From the NCBI GenBank assembly GCA_029216955.1, contig JANAVB010033216.1, positions 8,363,492 to 8,427,491 of the forward strand: DNA of 64,000 bases, read 5' to 3'. This stretch comes from Iris pallida (Eukaryota; Streptophyta; Magnoliopsida; Asparagales; Iridaceae). Both the position numbers and the translations under genes were made by a program. Shown here in pieces: positions 10,454-21,027 of this stretch; within the stretch, counting starts at the first letter, position 1; each line of letters begins with the position of its first letter. A model generated the notes under the pieces. It had not been told where the DNA came from and searched no databases. It saw nothing but the letters and a program-made list of their open reading frames with translations.

Positions 10454-12435
10454 TGTCACACTCACTTTTTAATTTTAAGGGTATTTTAGTCACTATGAAT
10501 TTATTTTGAATTTTATGTATTATTGGATTTTTATTAATTTATTAATTAGAGTGATTGCTATATGGTTTGATTGGTAACTGGAATGGTATTTGAGTAGTAT
10601 AAGGTGGTTTGACCATAGTCATCCTTCATTAAGAGCCTAATATGGTAATTAGAATTATTATTGACCTTTAAAATTTAATTTAGAATTAAATTCCAATTTA
10701 GGAATGAATTAAATAATTTTAAGTCATTTTTTCATAAGCCTTTTTAACCCTTTTTGAGATGGGCTTTTTAGCAACTCATGGAGTGCTTAGCCCATGTGCA
10801 AACCCTAACCCTAACACCCCCTTAGTATGGCCGTCCATAAGCAGCCCCCGCCTTTATTTGTAGAAATCATTAGCCTCTACTAGATCTAGAGCAAACCCTA
10901 ATTTCTCTTTTCTCTAAAACCCTGGTTTTTTCATCCGAAGTCCGTTTCACCTCAAACGAATTCCGTTGCCCTCGTTGGGAAGAGGAGAACTTTTTCGAGT
11001 ACTACTAGCAAGGAGTTGGAGGCATTTGCTCGGGAGAAATCGGCTGACAAAGCGCTCGGGGAATTCTTTTTATTGAGATTTCGACTCTCAATAGGTAAAC
11101 CTCGTTCTACCCTTGTTTCTTCTGAATTTTCTTCATTATTGCATCCATATAGGCACCCTCGATCCGTGTATGAAGTTTGGTAGGATTTTGGTTTCGTTTG
11201 ATAGCGGTATCGGACACGTATCGGTCTTATGTAGCACGTGTTCGACAAAATGCCACTTAGAACTGAAAAGTATTAATTTTTGATTTTGTTTTCACAAATT
11301 CCTTCCTAATACGATTTGTAACAACTTTCGTGAAGATGGATCGGAAATCGACACGATTTTAGTGTCCGAACGGACACGAACACACGTGTACGAGATCCCG
11401 TGCATGCCCTGCTGTCTGTGCGTCATAATTCAACACACAGGGATCCGTCTTGCGTAAAACTTCATGAGCACGTGGGGGAAACCTCTGCCCACATGCTCCA
11501 ATAATTTCACGATGTTTCGTCGAGCGAGCACGAAAAAATCTGACGTGCACTGGTCAGCCGACACAGCGCACGTGGCTGAATTTTGCCGTTGTCACGGCCT
11601 TCGTACGTGGACACGGCGCATTGAGGACCCATTCCAGGAGCACGAGCATGTAGCCCTATACCTAGACTACCCAGCGACTCAATCTCGAGTTGTGGCATGG
11701 CTTGAATCGTGAGCCACGAGGCTCAACACGCTCCTACGGGCACGTACGCACGCGCACGCGGCTGTCGCGGGTTGCTGTGTCGTGTAGGCACGATGTGGTT
11801 TCGTGTCAGCATGTCCTAGCCCTACCCCGGGACCCTACCTAGCTATGTGCACGAGCATGAGGCTTCTCGTTGTGCGTGTGGCGCTCAATCGAACGAGGAA
11901 CACACTCTTCAACACACAAAATCAGTTTTCCGATACACATTCTGTGGACACGACACAGACACGGTTTTGACTCCGTGAGCACCCGAGCACGTCTCACATG
12001 TCGAGGCCAATGTATTTGCCATGTTTCACGGATTCTAGTAGTGTATTTTGTGATTTGGGTCGATATGTGAAACTTCGGGTTTTTCCTTCAATGTAAACTT
12101 TGAATAGTTTTGTAATATTTCGATTTTCTGACTTTTAAGCATCAATTTCTGAATTTACAATTCGTATATGATATTCTGGATTTGCGGGAATTGAACTTTG
12201 GTTTTATATCCTATTTATTTACCATTTACATATACAATTTGGATTTTTCCTTATGTATATATATGTATATGTGTGTAGATATATATATATATTTATATAT
12301 AAATGACTTTGTGTATATGTAAATATGTTGGAATGAGGCTTCAATGTACTGATTTCCAGGTTTGAGTCCACTTCTCGGATTCGAGTAGCCAATTTCATTT
12401 ACCTATATGAGTATGTATATGTATATTTACGTAAA

Positions 12436-12508
<73 letters not shown>

Positions 12509-13787
12509 TTCCTTTTATTAGACTTGTGAATATATGTAATTATATAATATATCCATATAGTTGTATCTTAAACCTTTTGTTCTCAGATTTGATTCATAAT
12601 AGTAGTCCTTTATCACCGACAACTTACTTCAAGTCACATATTATATATTTATATGTGTATGTGTATATATATTTATATGTGTATGTGTATGTGTATATAT
12701 ACAGCAGCTCGGATTGTCAGGCGAGTACATTCTCTGACCGTTTCATTCTTGCTTGGACATATTTACTTGTTATAGACTAGTTTACTTGTTGCTGTCACGA
12801 TATTATCACAGATTAGTACTATATGGATCTCTTCATGCGATGTTATCCCCTCGAATACATCAAATATATTGTGCTTATGTACTTTATCATGTGCATTGTC
12901 TACTCATTGTATTCGTATTTATTCATGTATACTCATGTGACATTTATGTATACTCATGATCATGTGAGCCTTCATGTATAACCCAGTGTGCATGTGGACT
13001 AGCTATCCATGTGACACACTACTTTCATGTGCAATAACATAACCTGGACAGATCCTTGTATACTGATTGGGGGATGGGGAGTATTTATTTGGTTATGTGA
13101 TCTGTACCCTTTTCATGCGCAACTCCAAACTAGATTTATGTCATGTATAACCTAAGCCAGTTTACATAACTAGATTGTGCTCTACACCATGTAGTTAGTT
13201 CAGTTCTCTTATTATATCATGTATATCTATTTCCATATATTATTCTCTCTTTTACAGTCTCATTTCTTTATCAGCAGTTCATGTATATTATTCTATAGCT
13301 TGTTTCATATTTTTTTTTCATGTTATGAACTGTGTGAGAGATATGTATTCGTTCCTGTACTGACTGGACCTGTTAAAATATTACAGATGACGAGGATTGC
13401 TGCGACACTTACTATGGAGCAGGCCTAGATGACACAGGTGACCTGGACCCTCAGCAGGATCCAGTAGTCGCTGAGGACTTGCCATGAGTTAGATTAGACT
13501 GATATTGTTACCTAGTTATGAGACATTGTGAATGTATTGAGATTTTATTATGGTGTGGTTTATACTGGAATTATTAATCATATGTTGACTCTCTGTTGTG
13601 ATTATCTTTCTTCTATTCCATCTTAGTTGTTGTGATTGAGTTGTACCATATATATATTATTCTCCAATTGGAGCATATTCTAGATTGTGTTAGATGTTGG
13701 ACCTAGGACAGCGTTCTACCACCGACACTGCGACATAGGCTAGACATACCCACGTCTCATGCCTTACACTGGGTGCGGGTCGTGACA
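10454..13787 (+). mobile_element. E-family LTR E2 (3.3 kb), no interior
   Basis: Begins TGTCACACTCAC and ends GGGTGCGGGTCGTGACA, so its tips are inverted repeats TGTCAC/GTGACA. It aligns with the solo LTR at 49824-53212: the start, an AAACCCTAA-rich leader near 10800-10900, a CACGTG-rich block at 11220-11600, a (TA)n run, a CTGACTGGA...ACAG block at 13351-13386, and the terminal motif near 13706-13740. No gag or pol follows. The flanks (attatt and cgtat) do not form a target duplication, so it is not a clean solo LTR. Short open frames inside it are not conserved and are probably meaningless. Confidence 0.75.
12440..12505. repeat. (TA)n microsatellite
   Basis: About 33 uninterrupted TA units inside LTR E2. 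The solo LTR E4 carries a (TA)n run of its own at 51407-51482. Confidence 0.98.
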
Positions 13788-14895
13788 CGTATCAGACGCG
13801 ATTTCTCGCGTGCGCACAGTACGGCCGAAATCAGTACGCGTGAGATTTCTCGAGATCCACTCGATAAAATCTCAAGAAACTTGATCAGCCCTGTGTCAGA
13901 GATGTGCCCTACGTTTCCACCAATTTTGGGGTCACGACGTGTCCTATCGTGTCCGCTACAGTGCCCGAGTAGCAGGACACGCGCACGGCTCACGTGCGAG
14001 CGAGTTTGTGCCCAATTTAGACACGGACATAATACGAATTTTCCTCCAGTGTGACACAAACCCATAAGCCATGCATAGATCTACAAATCCATTCAATTAG
14101 ATTTCAAAATTTTGAATAAAAATCCCTTTGGGATATTTCGTCGAACACATTCACAAAGATACTGATACGTATTTGATACGGACACCAAACCATTATTAAT
14201 TTCTATAAAACCCATCCTACAGCTAGGGGACACCTAGATGGATGCATCTACGAGAAAAATTCATGAAATTAAAGGGTTTGGAGGAGATTACCTATTGAGA
14301 TGAATTTCCTATAGAAAGCTCCAAAAGTGAAGATCCTCCTTGCGTCTCTGAAACTTCGATGCTCTTCAATTCTAAGTTTTCTCACCATCAAAAATTCATA
14401 TGCACAGATCAGAACCCAATGCAAGAGACTAGGGTTTAAAAGGAGAATAAATAAGAAAAATAGGAAGGATACTTACTTAGGGTTTTTCCAGAAGGAAGAG
14501 GAATAGAAAAGAGAAACAATTCTCACTATGAGATATTAAATAGGCTCCCTAGACCTAACCTGGCCGGCCAAAACATGGGTGGGCTAGGGTTTCCTAACAG
14601 TTGGGCTTAGGCTTCTTCCTATGATTAAAAATGATTCATTAATTCAATAAGCCTAATTAGTCCCTAACCAAAAGCTTGCTAATTAGCTTCTAACCTGAAA
14701 CTAACTAGAATAGGATTACTAACCCTAACTAATCATGCTACTAAGTCACTAAGTTATGGTGAGACACTAGGCTAGGTTGCACCAAGGCTATACTGTCACA
14801 GGCCAAAAATCACAACATCAATAATAAAATATATTAAAATAATCAAAAAATTTACAATTACCAAAATACCCTTAACTAGAAAAATGGATGTGACA
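13788..14895 (-). mobile_element. E-family LTR fragment E3, reversed
   Basis: Read on the minus strand from 14895 it starts TGTCACATCC, then has the GGGTATTTTGGTAATTG block, the CCCTAA leader, 'CTCAATAGGTAA', and the GACACG-rich block, in the same order as E2 and E4. It stops abruptly at 13788, where it abuts the end of E2, so about two thirds of the LTR is missing. No purine tract precedes it on the minus strand. Confidence 0.7.
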
Positions 14896-16607
14896 TATTT
14901 GATCTTTGAGTTAATATGTCAATAATGGATTAAGTTATAGAGTATTCGATACCATACCATTATTTGAGTCGTGATACCAAAGATTTACTGCAACCAGATG
15001 TACACTAGCGGGACATAAATTCTCGGTAAAGTGACGTCACATATGCATACGATTTTCGAATATTATAGAAACTACATCCTTTTGGCATATGACCAATGAC
15101 TTAGTTCTTATCATTTTCCTTTATTCATAAACCTTCCTTCTTATCTTTCTATTTTTGAAATGTCATTTGATTTCCTAGTAATCTTTTAAATGTACTTTTG
15201 AATTCCTTCCACTAGATTCATCATCACACTTAGATTGTTGAATCTATGATATTATCTAAATGATTTTGGTTTAACGATGGATCGTGCCAAAGATTTCGAC
15301 TGGATTATTCTTGACGACCCTTTGATTACGAATAGACCGTTCGATTATATTTTGATCGTGCCAACTCGCATATTTCCTAGATTTTGATTTTATAATCGTG
15401 CCTAAAGGATTTTGCTTAACCAGTTGATCATGCAAAAATGATTCCAATTTTGGTCATTCTTAAACGACGTTGATCGTGAACAAACTATTTTGACCGTAAT
15501 CACAATCATGCCTATATTTCAAACTCTAATATTGCTAACGCTTAGATTTTATTCCAACTTTGGCCATGACTATTTTGATCATGATCATGCTCGTGCCAAA
15601 AATTTTAATCTTCATCATGCTCGGATGACTTGCATAATCAACCAAGAATCGTGACTGTGTCTTAGTTGTATCAAGTGATTCTAACCATGTTTTGGCTTTT
15701 ACTAAATTTTGATAGTTGATCATGTCTATATAATTCCGATAGCGGTTAATCGTGCCTAATGTCTTTTCTCGTTTAGCTAATCCTATTTTGATTCTATCCT
15801 TAAATATGCTTATAATTTGACCTTGGTTAGATCTTTGACCATAAAATTTGGTCGTATTTTAATCGTGCCTAAACGATCAATCAGGCTAAACCAAATTCTT
15901 TGATCATCCTTAAACAGAATTAGATCGTGACTCAAACAAAATATTTTTTGACAATGCCAAATCGCATTTTTCTTTCGTTTTATTATTTTAATTTTATCCG
16001 GGATTACGCGTGACTAATTTGATCAGTAATCATATCATTCTCTTGATTATACCAAGTATCATTCTTATTCATATCAATTGAAATTTTAAAGACAAAATAT
16101 TTCTAAGGTGGGTAGATTGGTAATCCCACATCCCAGGTTTCAAAAAAATTTATTTTGGTTTATTTACATAATTTTTAGTTAGAAAATATATTTTATTTGT
16201 AACCTCTACATAATATATTTTGGTGACAACGAAATTTTTGTCAAACTATTTTAGATTTAGAATTTAAAAATATTGTTCAAATTATTTGCTAATATTAATT
16301 ATTAATTAAATTCATTTTGTCATATTATAGTTAGTTTAATTTAGTCTTGGACTGACAAATATATGTATAGGTTCGATATTATATACAATATTTTACAAGT
16401 CATTTGATAAACTTATTACTCATTTAAATTAAAATTGTATTATATTTAGATTCGATCAAATGCATTTTTAAAAATTTTATTAAAATCTAGAATTAGTTTA
16501 AATCATTATGGATTGGTTTTGATTCAATATTTATTTAAATCTTAGAAAGGTTTGATCATCCTAGTCCTTAAATTCGAGGACAAATTTATTTCTAAGATGG
16601 GTAGATT
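14896..16607 (+). other. Non-coding 3' interior tails of long-LTR elements, with GATCGTGCC motifs
   Basis: No protein is recognisable. From about 15270 to 16040 the sequence is a loose array of a GATCGTGCC(T/A)AA-like motif every 30-60 bp, very like the interior of element C (48545-49260). At 16101-16117 stands a polypurine tract (aaggtgggtagatt) followed by an LTR-like start (tggtaatccc). A second tract and LTR start follow at 16581-16610. This is therefore the 3' interior of one or two related elements, the first truncated. Confidence 0.55.
16581..16607 (+). promoter_or_regulatory. Polypurine tract before LTR G
   Basis: AAATTTATTTCTAAGATGGG and then TAGATT, directly before TGTAACCCC. It is preceded by TTCGAGGACA, the usual Ty3 coding-end remnant. 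Confidence 0.6.
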
Positions 16608-18671
16608 TGTAACCCCTCTTTTCAAAATTTTGAATTTATTTATTTATTTATTTGAATTAAATAGTAATTTTTAGAATTTTATAAATATTTAATTAATTAA
16701 TTATTATTATAGAAGGTCTTAGTCATGGTTAAGTTTCGGAGTGCAAGATGACTAGAAATCATGGCACGAAAAGTACAGTGGCATGCTTTGACTAATGTTT
16801 TAGCCATGGTAGGGAAGGCCGAGCCACATGTACGTTCTAACTAGTAAAACCAGGTCAAGTTGCGACTTGACCCCTATAAGGGATTTATTTAGTTATTTAT
16901 TAAATATTATTACTTTTAGGAAATTCGGTTGTACCAAACTAGCCCGGACTGGACCCGAACCAAACCCAAGCCCATGTAGACATGTAGTATGTCCATATAC
17001 ATTCGTGTAGGTATATATTTATTATATACGTATATACTTCATATTTTATCTAATGGGATAATAAATATATGTTATATAAAATTTTAGGATTTTATAATAT
17101 TAGATTAGTATTTACTTTAGAAGTATGACAATATTTCTTAAAGAAACTATATTAGACTTTTGGGTACTTCTAAGCATATGATAGTAGGTGTACCTATTAA
17201 ATAAATACATTTCTATCTAGGAAGATTTAGTGTATATATAATTATATCTATAAATAGAAATAAATATATAAATATAGAATAATTAGTAACATGATAGACT
17301 TGCAAATATTTAAAAGATATAGATAATTATATGCATATATTTGAAAGGTATAGATAATTACAAAGTGATATAAAGGCACCAACAAAACATTAAAAGGAAA
17401 TAAAGATTTAAAAATTCAATAATTATTCCAATCCTTATCAATCGTAGGCTAACTAACCTTAAATATGTACACGCACATGGCTTCCTCCCAATTCCTTCTC
17501 GAGTGCACCAAGCATGTGCAATCCATCTCCTAATTCCCGTCACCCATGTCAACCCAAGTCGCGGCTCCTCCTTCCATGTTCGACGTGGTCCTGCTTGTCA
17601 AGGCGACCCCATCCGTAAGTCGTGTTTGCAATGCCCTATGCCGGATATGAAGTATCAGCCGACTCCTCCGTGTTTGTAATGCCCTATGCCGAATATAAAG
17701 TATCAGGCGACCCCATTCGTAAGTCGTATTTGCAATGCCCATCCGTAAGCCGTGTTAGCCATGAACGGTCGCGCCACTAATATGCGCGCGCACGCCTTCC
17801 TCCAGTAGGCCACTATCGTGCTACAATGGGCCGATCAGAAAGAACAGCGGCTGTGGCAACAAGCCGCCACGACATTGCAGCAACAATGGCGACGTTGGGA
17901 CGCTACCACAACCGCAGTAAAATTATGTGCTCGGCTATGAGGTCATACAACCCCGACGTCCCAGGGGATCCTCAACCCTCCGCGTGACCCTCACGACTCG
18001 TCGGTGGCCACCCCGACCAGCCGACGATTACTGGACTTTCAAAAATAGGGAGCGCTCTTTTTCCAACCGCAGTCCAGGTACATCAGTTTACCCCTTAGCC
18101 GTTGACATGTCGAACCTGATATTTCAAAATACGTAGATAGTTATCATTTACTTGATTCTCTTTGTCTCTTCACCACATGCCATGTCACCCTATTTACATG
18201 TTCTTCTAGTTGATATATCATGTTATAGAGTTAGCTACTTTCTTTCTTGATTTGCCATGATATCAGATTTTATTTACTAGATTATATCATATATGCTATT
18301 TTCATGTCTTATAAATTCTATTATGTTTTCGAATAGCCTGTTGGTCTGTGTGTTTATTCCATTCCTGACTGGAAACCAACATTTTTTAGGTTTACTATGG
18401 CTTCTTTTAGCATTAGAAGATACGGGTGTACTTGCAGGCCAAAACCTAGATATTAGTTAGATATGGATATTATAGTCATTTTCAATATATGTAAGAACAT
18501 TGTACTCTTCTTTAAATATAAATCTTATAAATGTTTGTAATTATTTTAATAATATGAATGAGCAATAAAGATTACCTTTGAGCATTTGTGTATTGTAGCT
18601 AGACAGCGTTCTACCGTCGACACTGCGGCGTAGGCTGGCTTAGATATGCACTCGTATCCTAAAAAATAGAT
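16608..18671 (+). mobile_element. Long LTR (G), 3' end truncated
   Basis: Starts TGTAACCCCTC after a purine tract, so it is the 3' LTR of an element on its left. Near its end it carries ATTCCTGACTGGAAACC...TTTTTTAG (18361-18389) and the block AGACAGCGTTCTACCGTCGA (18601-18620), both shared with the D, E and other long LTRs. The expected GGGTGCGGGTCGTGACA terminus is missing; the sequence changes at about 18671 into a copia pol remnant. Confidence 0.65.
17601..17760 (+). repeat. Short tandem repeat in LTR G
   Basis: Three to four imperfect units of about 35-58 bp built on GCGACCCCATCCGTAAGTCG and TTTGCAATGCCCTATGCCG. The units differ by a few substitutions and by internal deletions. Confidence 0.7.
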
Positions 18672-18675
18672 GATA

Positions 18676-20170
18676 AAGTTTGAGCTAGGCTGGTAGCTAG
18701 AAGGGTTTCTCAGAACATAAGATTGATGAGTTTGACACATATGCTCCAGTAGCTAAGGTATAAACTGTTAGGATGACAATGGCCGGGACTTCTATTCATA
18801 AAGCTGATTCTTCCTCAGATGAATGTCAAGGCAATATTTCTGGACAGGGATATGACAGGAGGGATTCTTACACAACAGTCAAATGGATTTGTAGTTCATG
18901 GACTTGAAGACAAAGTCTGCAGGATTGGTGAAATCCATATACGGCCTGATGCAAGCTCTCAATCTGTGTCATGAGAAGATTGGCCTAGTCAATAATTTAA
19001 ATAGCTATAGGATCCGCGGGACTTATATGTGTGATTACACGAAGTTCGTTGATGATAGATGAGTCATCGTTTGTCTCTATGTAGACGAGATACTGATGTG
19101 TCACTAGAATAAAGGTGTTCCTCACGTCCAGATTATGTATAAAGGACATAGGAGATGTGGATGTCTTCATGGGGATTTAAATAATCTGGAAGGGAGTTGA
19201 GCTTGCTCTGTCATAAGGTCAATACGTAGAAAGTTGCTCACATTCTATGGATATGTGGATCTTCCACAGATCGATACTTCTTACAGGTGTGATCAAAAGC
19301 TGAAGCCAGATCCAGAAAAAGCATCAAACAGTTGGTGTACTCGAGCAACATCTACAGTTTGATGTAGGCTATAAGCACCACTAGGCCTGTTATAACTTTT
19401 GTTGTAGGCATGACGAGTCATTTCACGAGCAATCCAAGTGTTGATCTTTGGAAAGCTGTGAAGAGAGTAATGGAATATCTCTCATAGACTCAGAAGGATG
19501 CACTATAGCGATTACCGTGTAGGGTAGAAGACTTCAGTGATGCCAATTAGTGCTTAGATGGAGAGAAAAAAGTGATTACATCTTCTACATGGATAGTACT
19601 GCTATATCGTGGAAGTCGAAGAAGCAGATCCATAGGTAGTACTGCTATATCGAGGAAGTCGAAGATGCAAACATTTCTCTTACTATAAAATTTGAGTGTC
19701 AGCTGCAGCAGATGAAGCGGAATTGATTCGAGTATGAAGCAAAATGGCTTCAGGAGCTCAGAAATGATCTTTCTGTGGTTGGTGCACAAATTCGGGTGAT
19801 GCCGATGTATTACGACAACTGGATACGACCTTCATGTGGTTGGTGCACAAATTCGGGTGATAACGATGTATTAGGAAAACCAGGTAACTATAGAAGTTGC
19901 ATCAGATGATCTCTTCAATGATCAGAAAAGGACTGTGCAACTAGGGCACATGGCACTGAATTAGTGCATCAAGCGTAGATTATTACAATAGTTGGTGTTC
20001 AGAGTCAGATGAATCTGATAGATCCGTTCACTAAGGCCTTAAGCACCAGCTATTCGAATATTGGCAAGAAAATGGACTTGCCGGACCTCTGGTATTATGT
20101 CTCTATAATACTACCATAAATTTGTATGTTTATTGGTTCAAAGTAAAATCTACCTGGCATCTAGCTTTTT
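18676..20170 (+). pseudogene. Degenerate Ty1-copia reverse transcriptase and RNase H
   Basis: Broken protein segments, in order, match the minus-strand copia element at 27744-35305: DEFDTYAPVAK (RT start), GFVVHGLEDKVCRI, a YVDE box at about 19077-19088 in place of YVDD, then RNase H pieces with SWKSKK and a tail rich in frameshifts. Stops and shifts occur every few dozen codons. Two local tandem duplications are visible, about 41 bp at 19591-19670 (tactgctatatcg) and about 60 bp at 19770-19880 (ggttggtgcacaaattcggg). There is no gag or integrase: the 5' half is missing, apparently cut at LTR G. Confidence 0.8.
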
Positions 20171-20374
20171 GTTCAAGGAAGGACTATTGACTGGAAGAAT
20201 ATCAGGAATAGTAGGTAGTCCTTTGAGACTTTGAGGGGTTACGAACCTAGAATCATTGTTGTCTACTATTTGTTCGTGGTATAGAACAAAGTCCTGTGGG
20301 AGGATGGCTTGGAAGCATTAATGAGTTCTCGGACATTCTGAATGTTCAGCGTGATTTATAGGAAGCACGGGTAG

Positions 20375-20800
20375 CACAACACTACAAAAGAGCATAGTAC
20401 TCCATTCTACAGTAGGGTAACACCATAAGAGGTACCTCGTGAGGGTAAAGCCTCGGCCTTCGGGACATGTCACAGCGCCATAGCGGCACACATAGAAAAA
20501 TAGCCTAATGCTGTGGAATGAAGAGTGGTAGGCAGCACTACAAAAAGATGTGACCTCATCTTACAATGGTGTTATACCACTAAGAGGTACCCAGAAATGG
20601 TAATGTCTTGACTTCATGAGCTATGTCACTATTACATAACACCGCAAGGAAGCAAAAGGCTTCATGCTTGGTAGGTTGGCAACTACAAAGAGGCTGGATC
20701 CTTATGCTACAGTGGTATGACACCATGATGAGGTATAACCTCAACTTTTAGGCCATGTACGTAGCACCGCAAGAAAGAGAAAGGCTTCATGCCAAGACTC
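20375..20800 (+). repeat. Tandem repeat in copia 3' untranslated region
   Basis: Three to four degenerate units, each with 'GTA(C/G)T...ACTACA', 'GGTA...ACCATAAGAGGTA' and 'CACCGCAAG', between the pol remnant and the 3' LTR. The same units, better preserved and reversed, lie at 29341-29800 in the intact copia element. Confidence 0.65.
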
Positions 20801-21027
20801 TTTAAAAGAACTCACCTAGATTGTATGGAAAAAGATATAGGCCGTCTCATGAGGTTAAGCTTATAAACACCCAATATACATACACCAAAACCAAGCGGGC
20901 ACATGGTCTTTAATCTGCAACCGAAAGAACAACTGATGTCATTGTGTTGGTGGAAATAATTACAACTATGATGCAGAATTCAAGGCTTAGTCCATTTTTG
21001 TATCATACTATTGTTTGAACCATCTGG

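Noticed and set aside
10801..10820. CCCTAACCCTAA as an interstitial telomere
   Set aside because: Only two or three units within a leader that has AAACCCTAA telo-box words common near plant transcription starts; also present in E4.
11359..12070. Several 60-80-codon frames in LTR E2
   Set aside because: Not kept in E4 and lie in the CACGTG-rich untranslated region.
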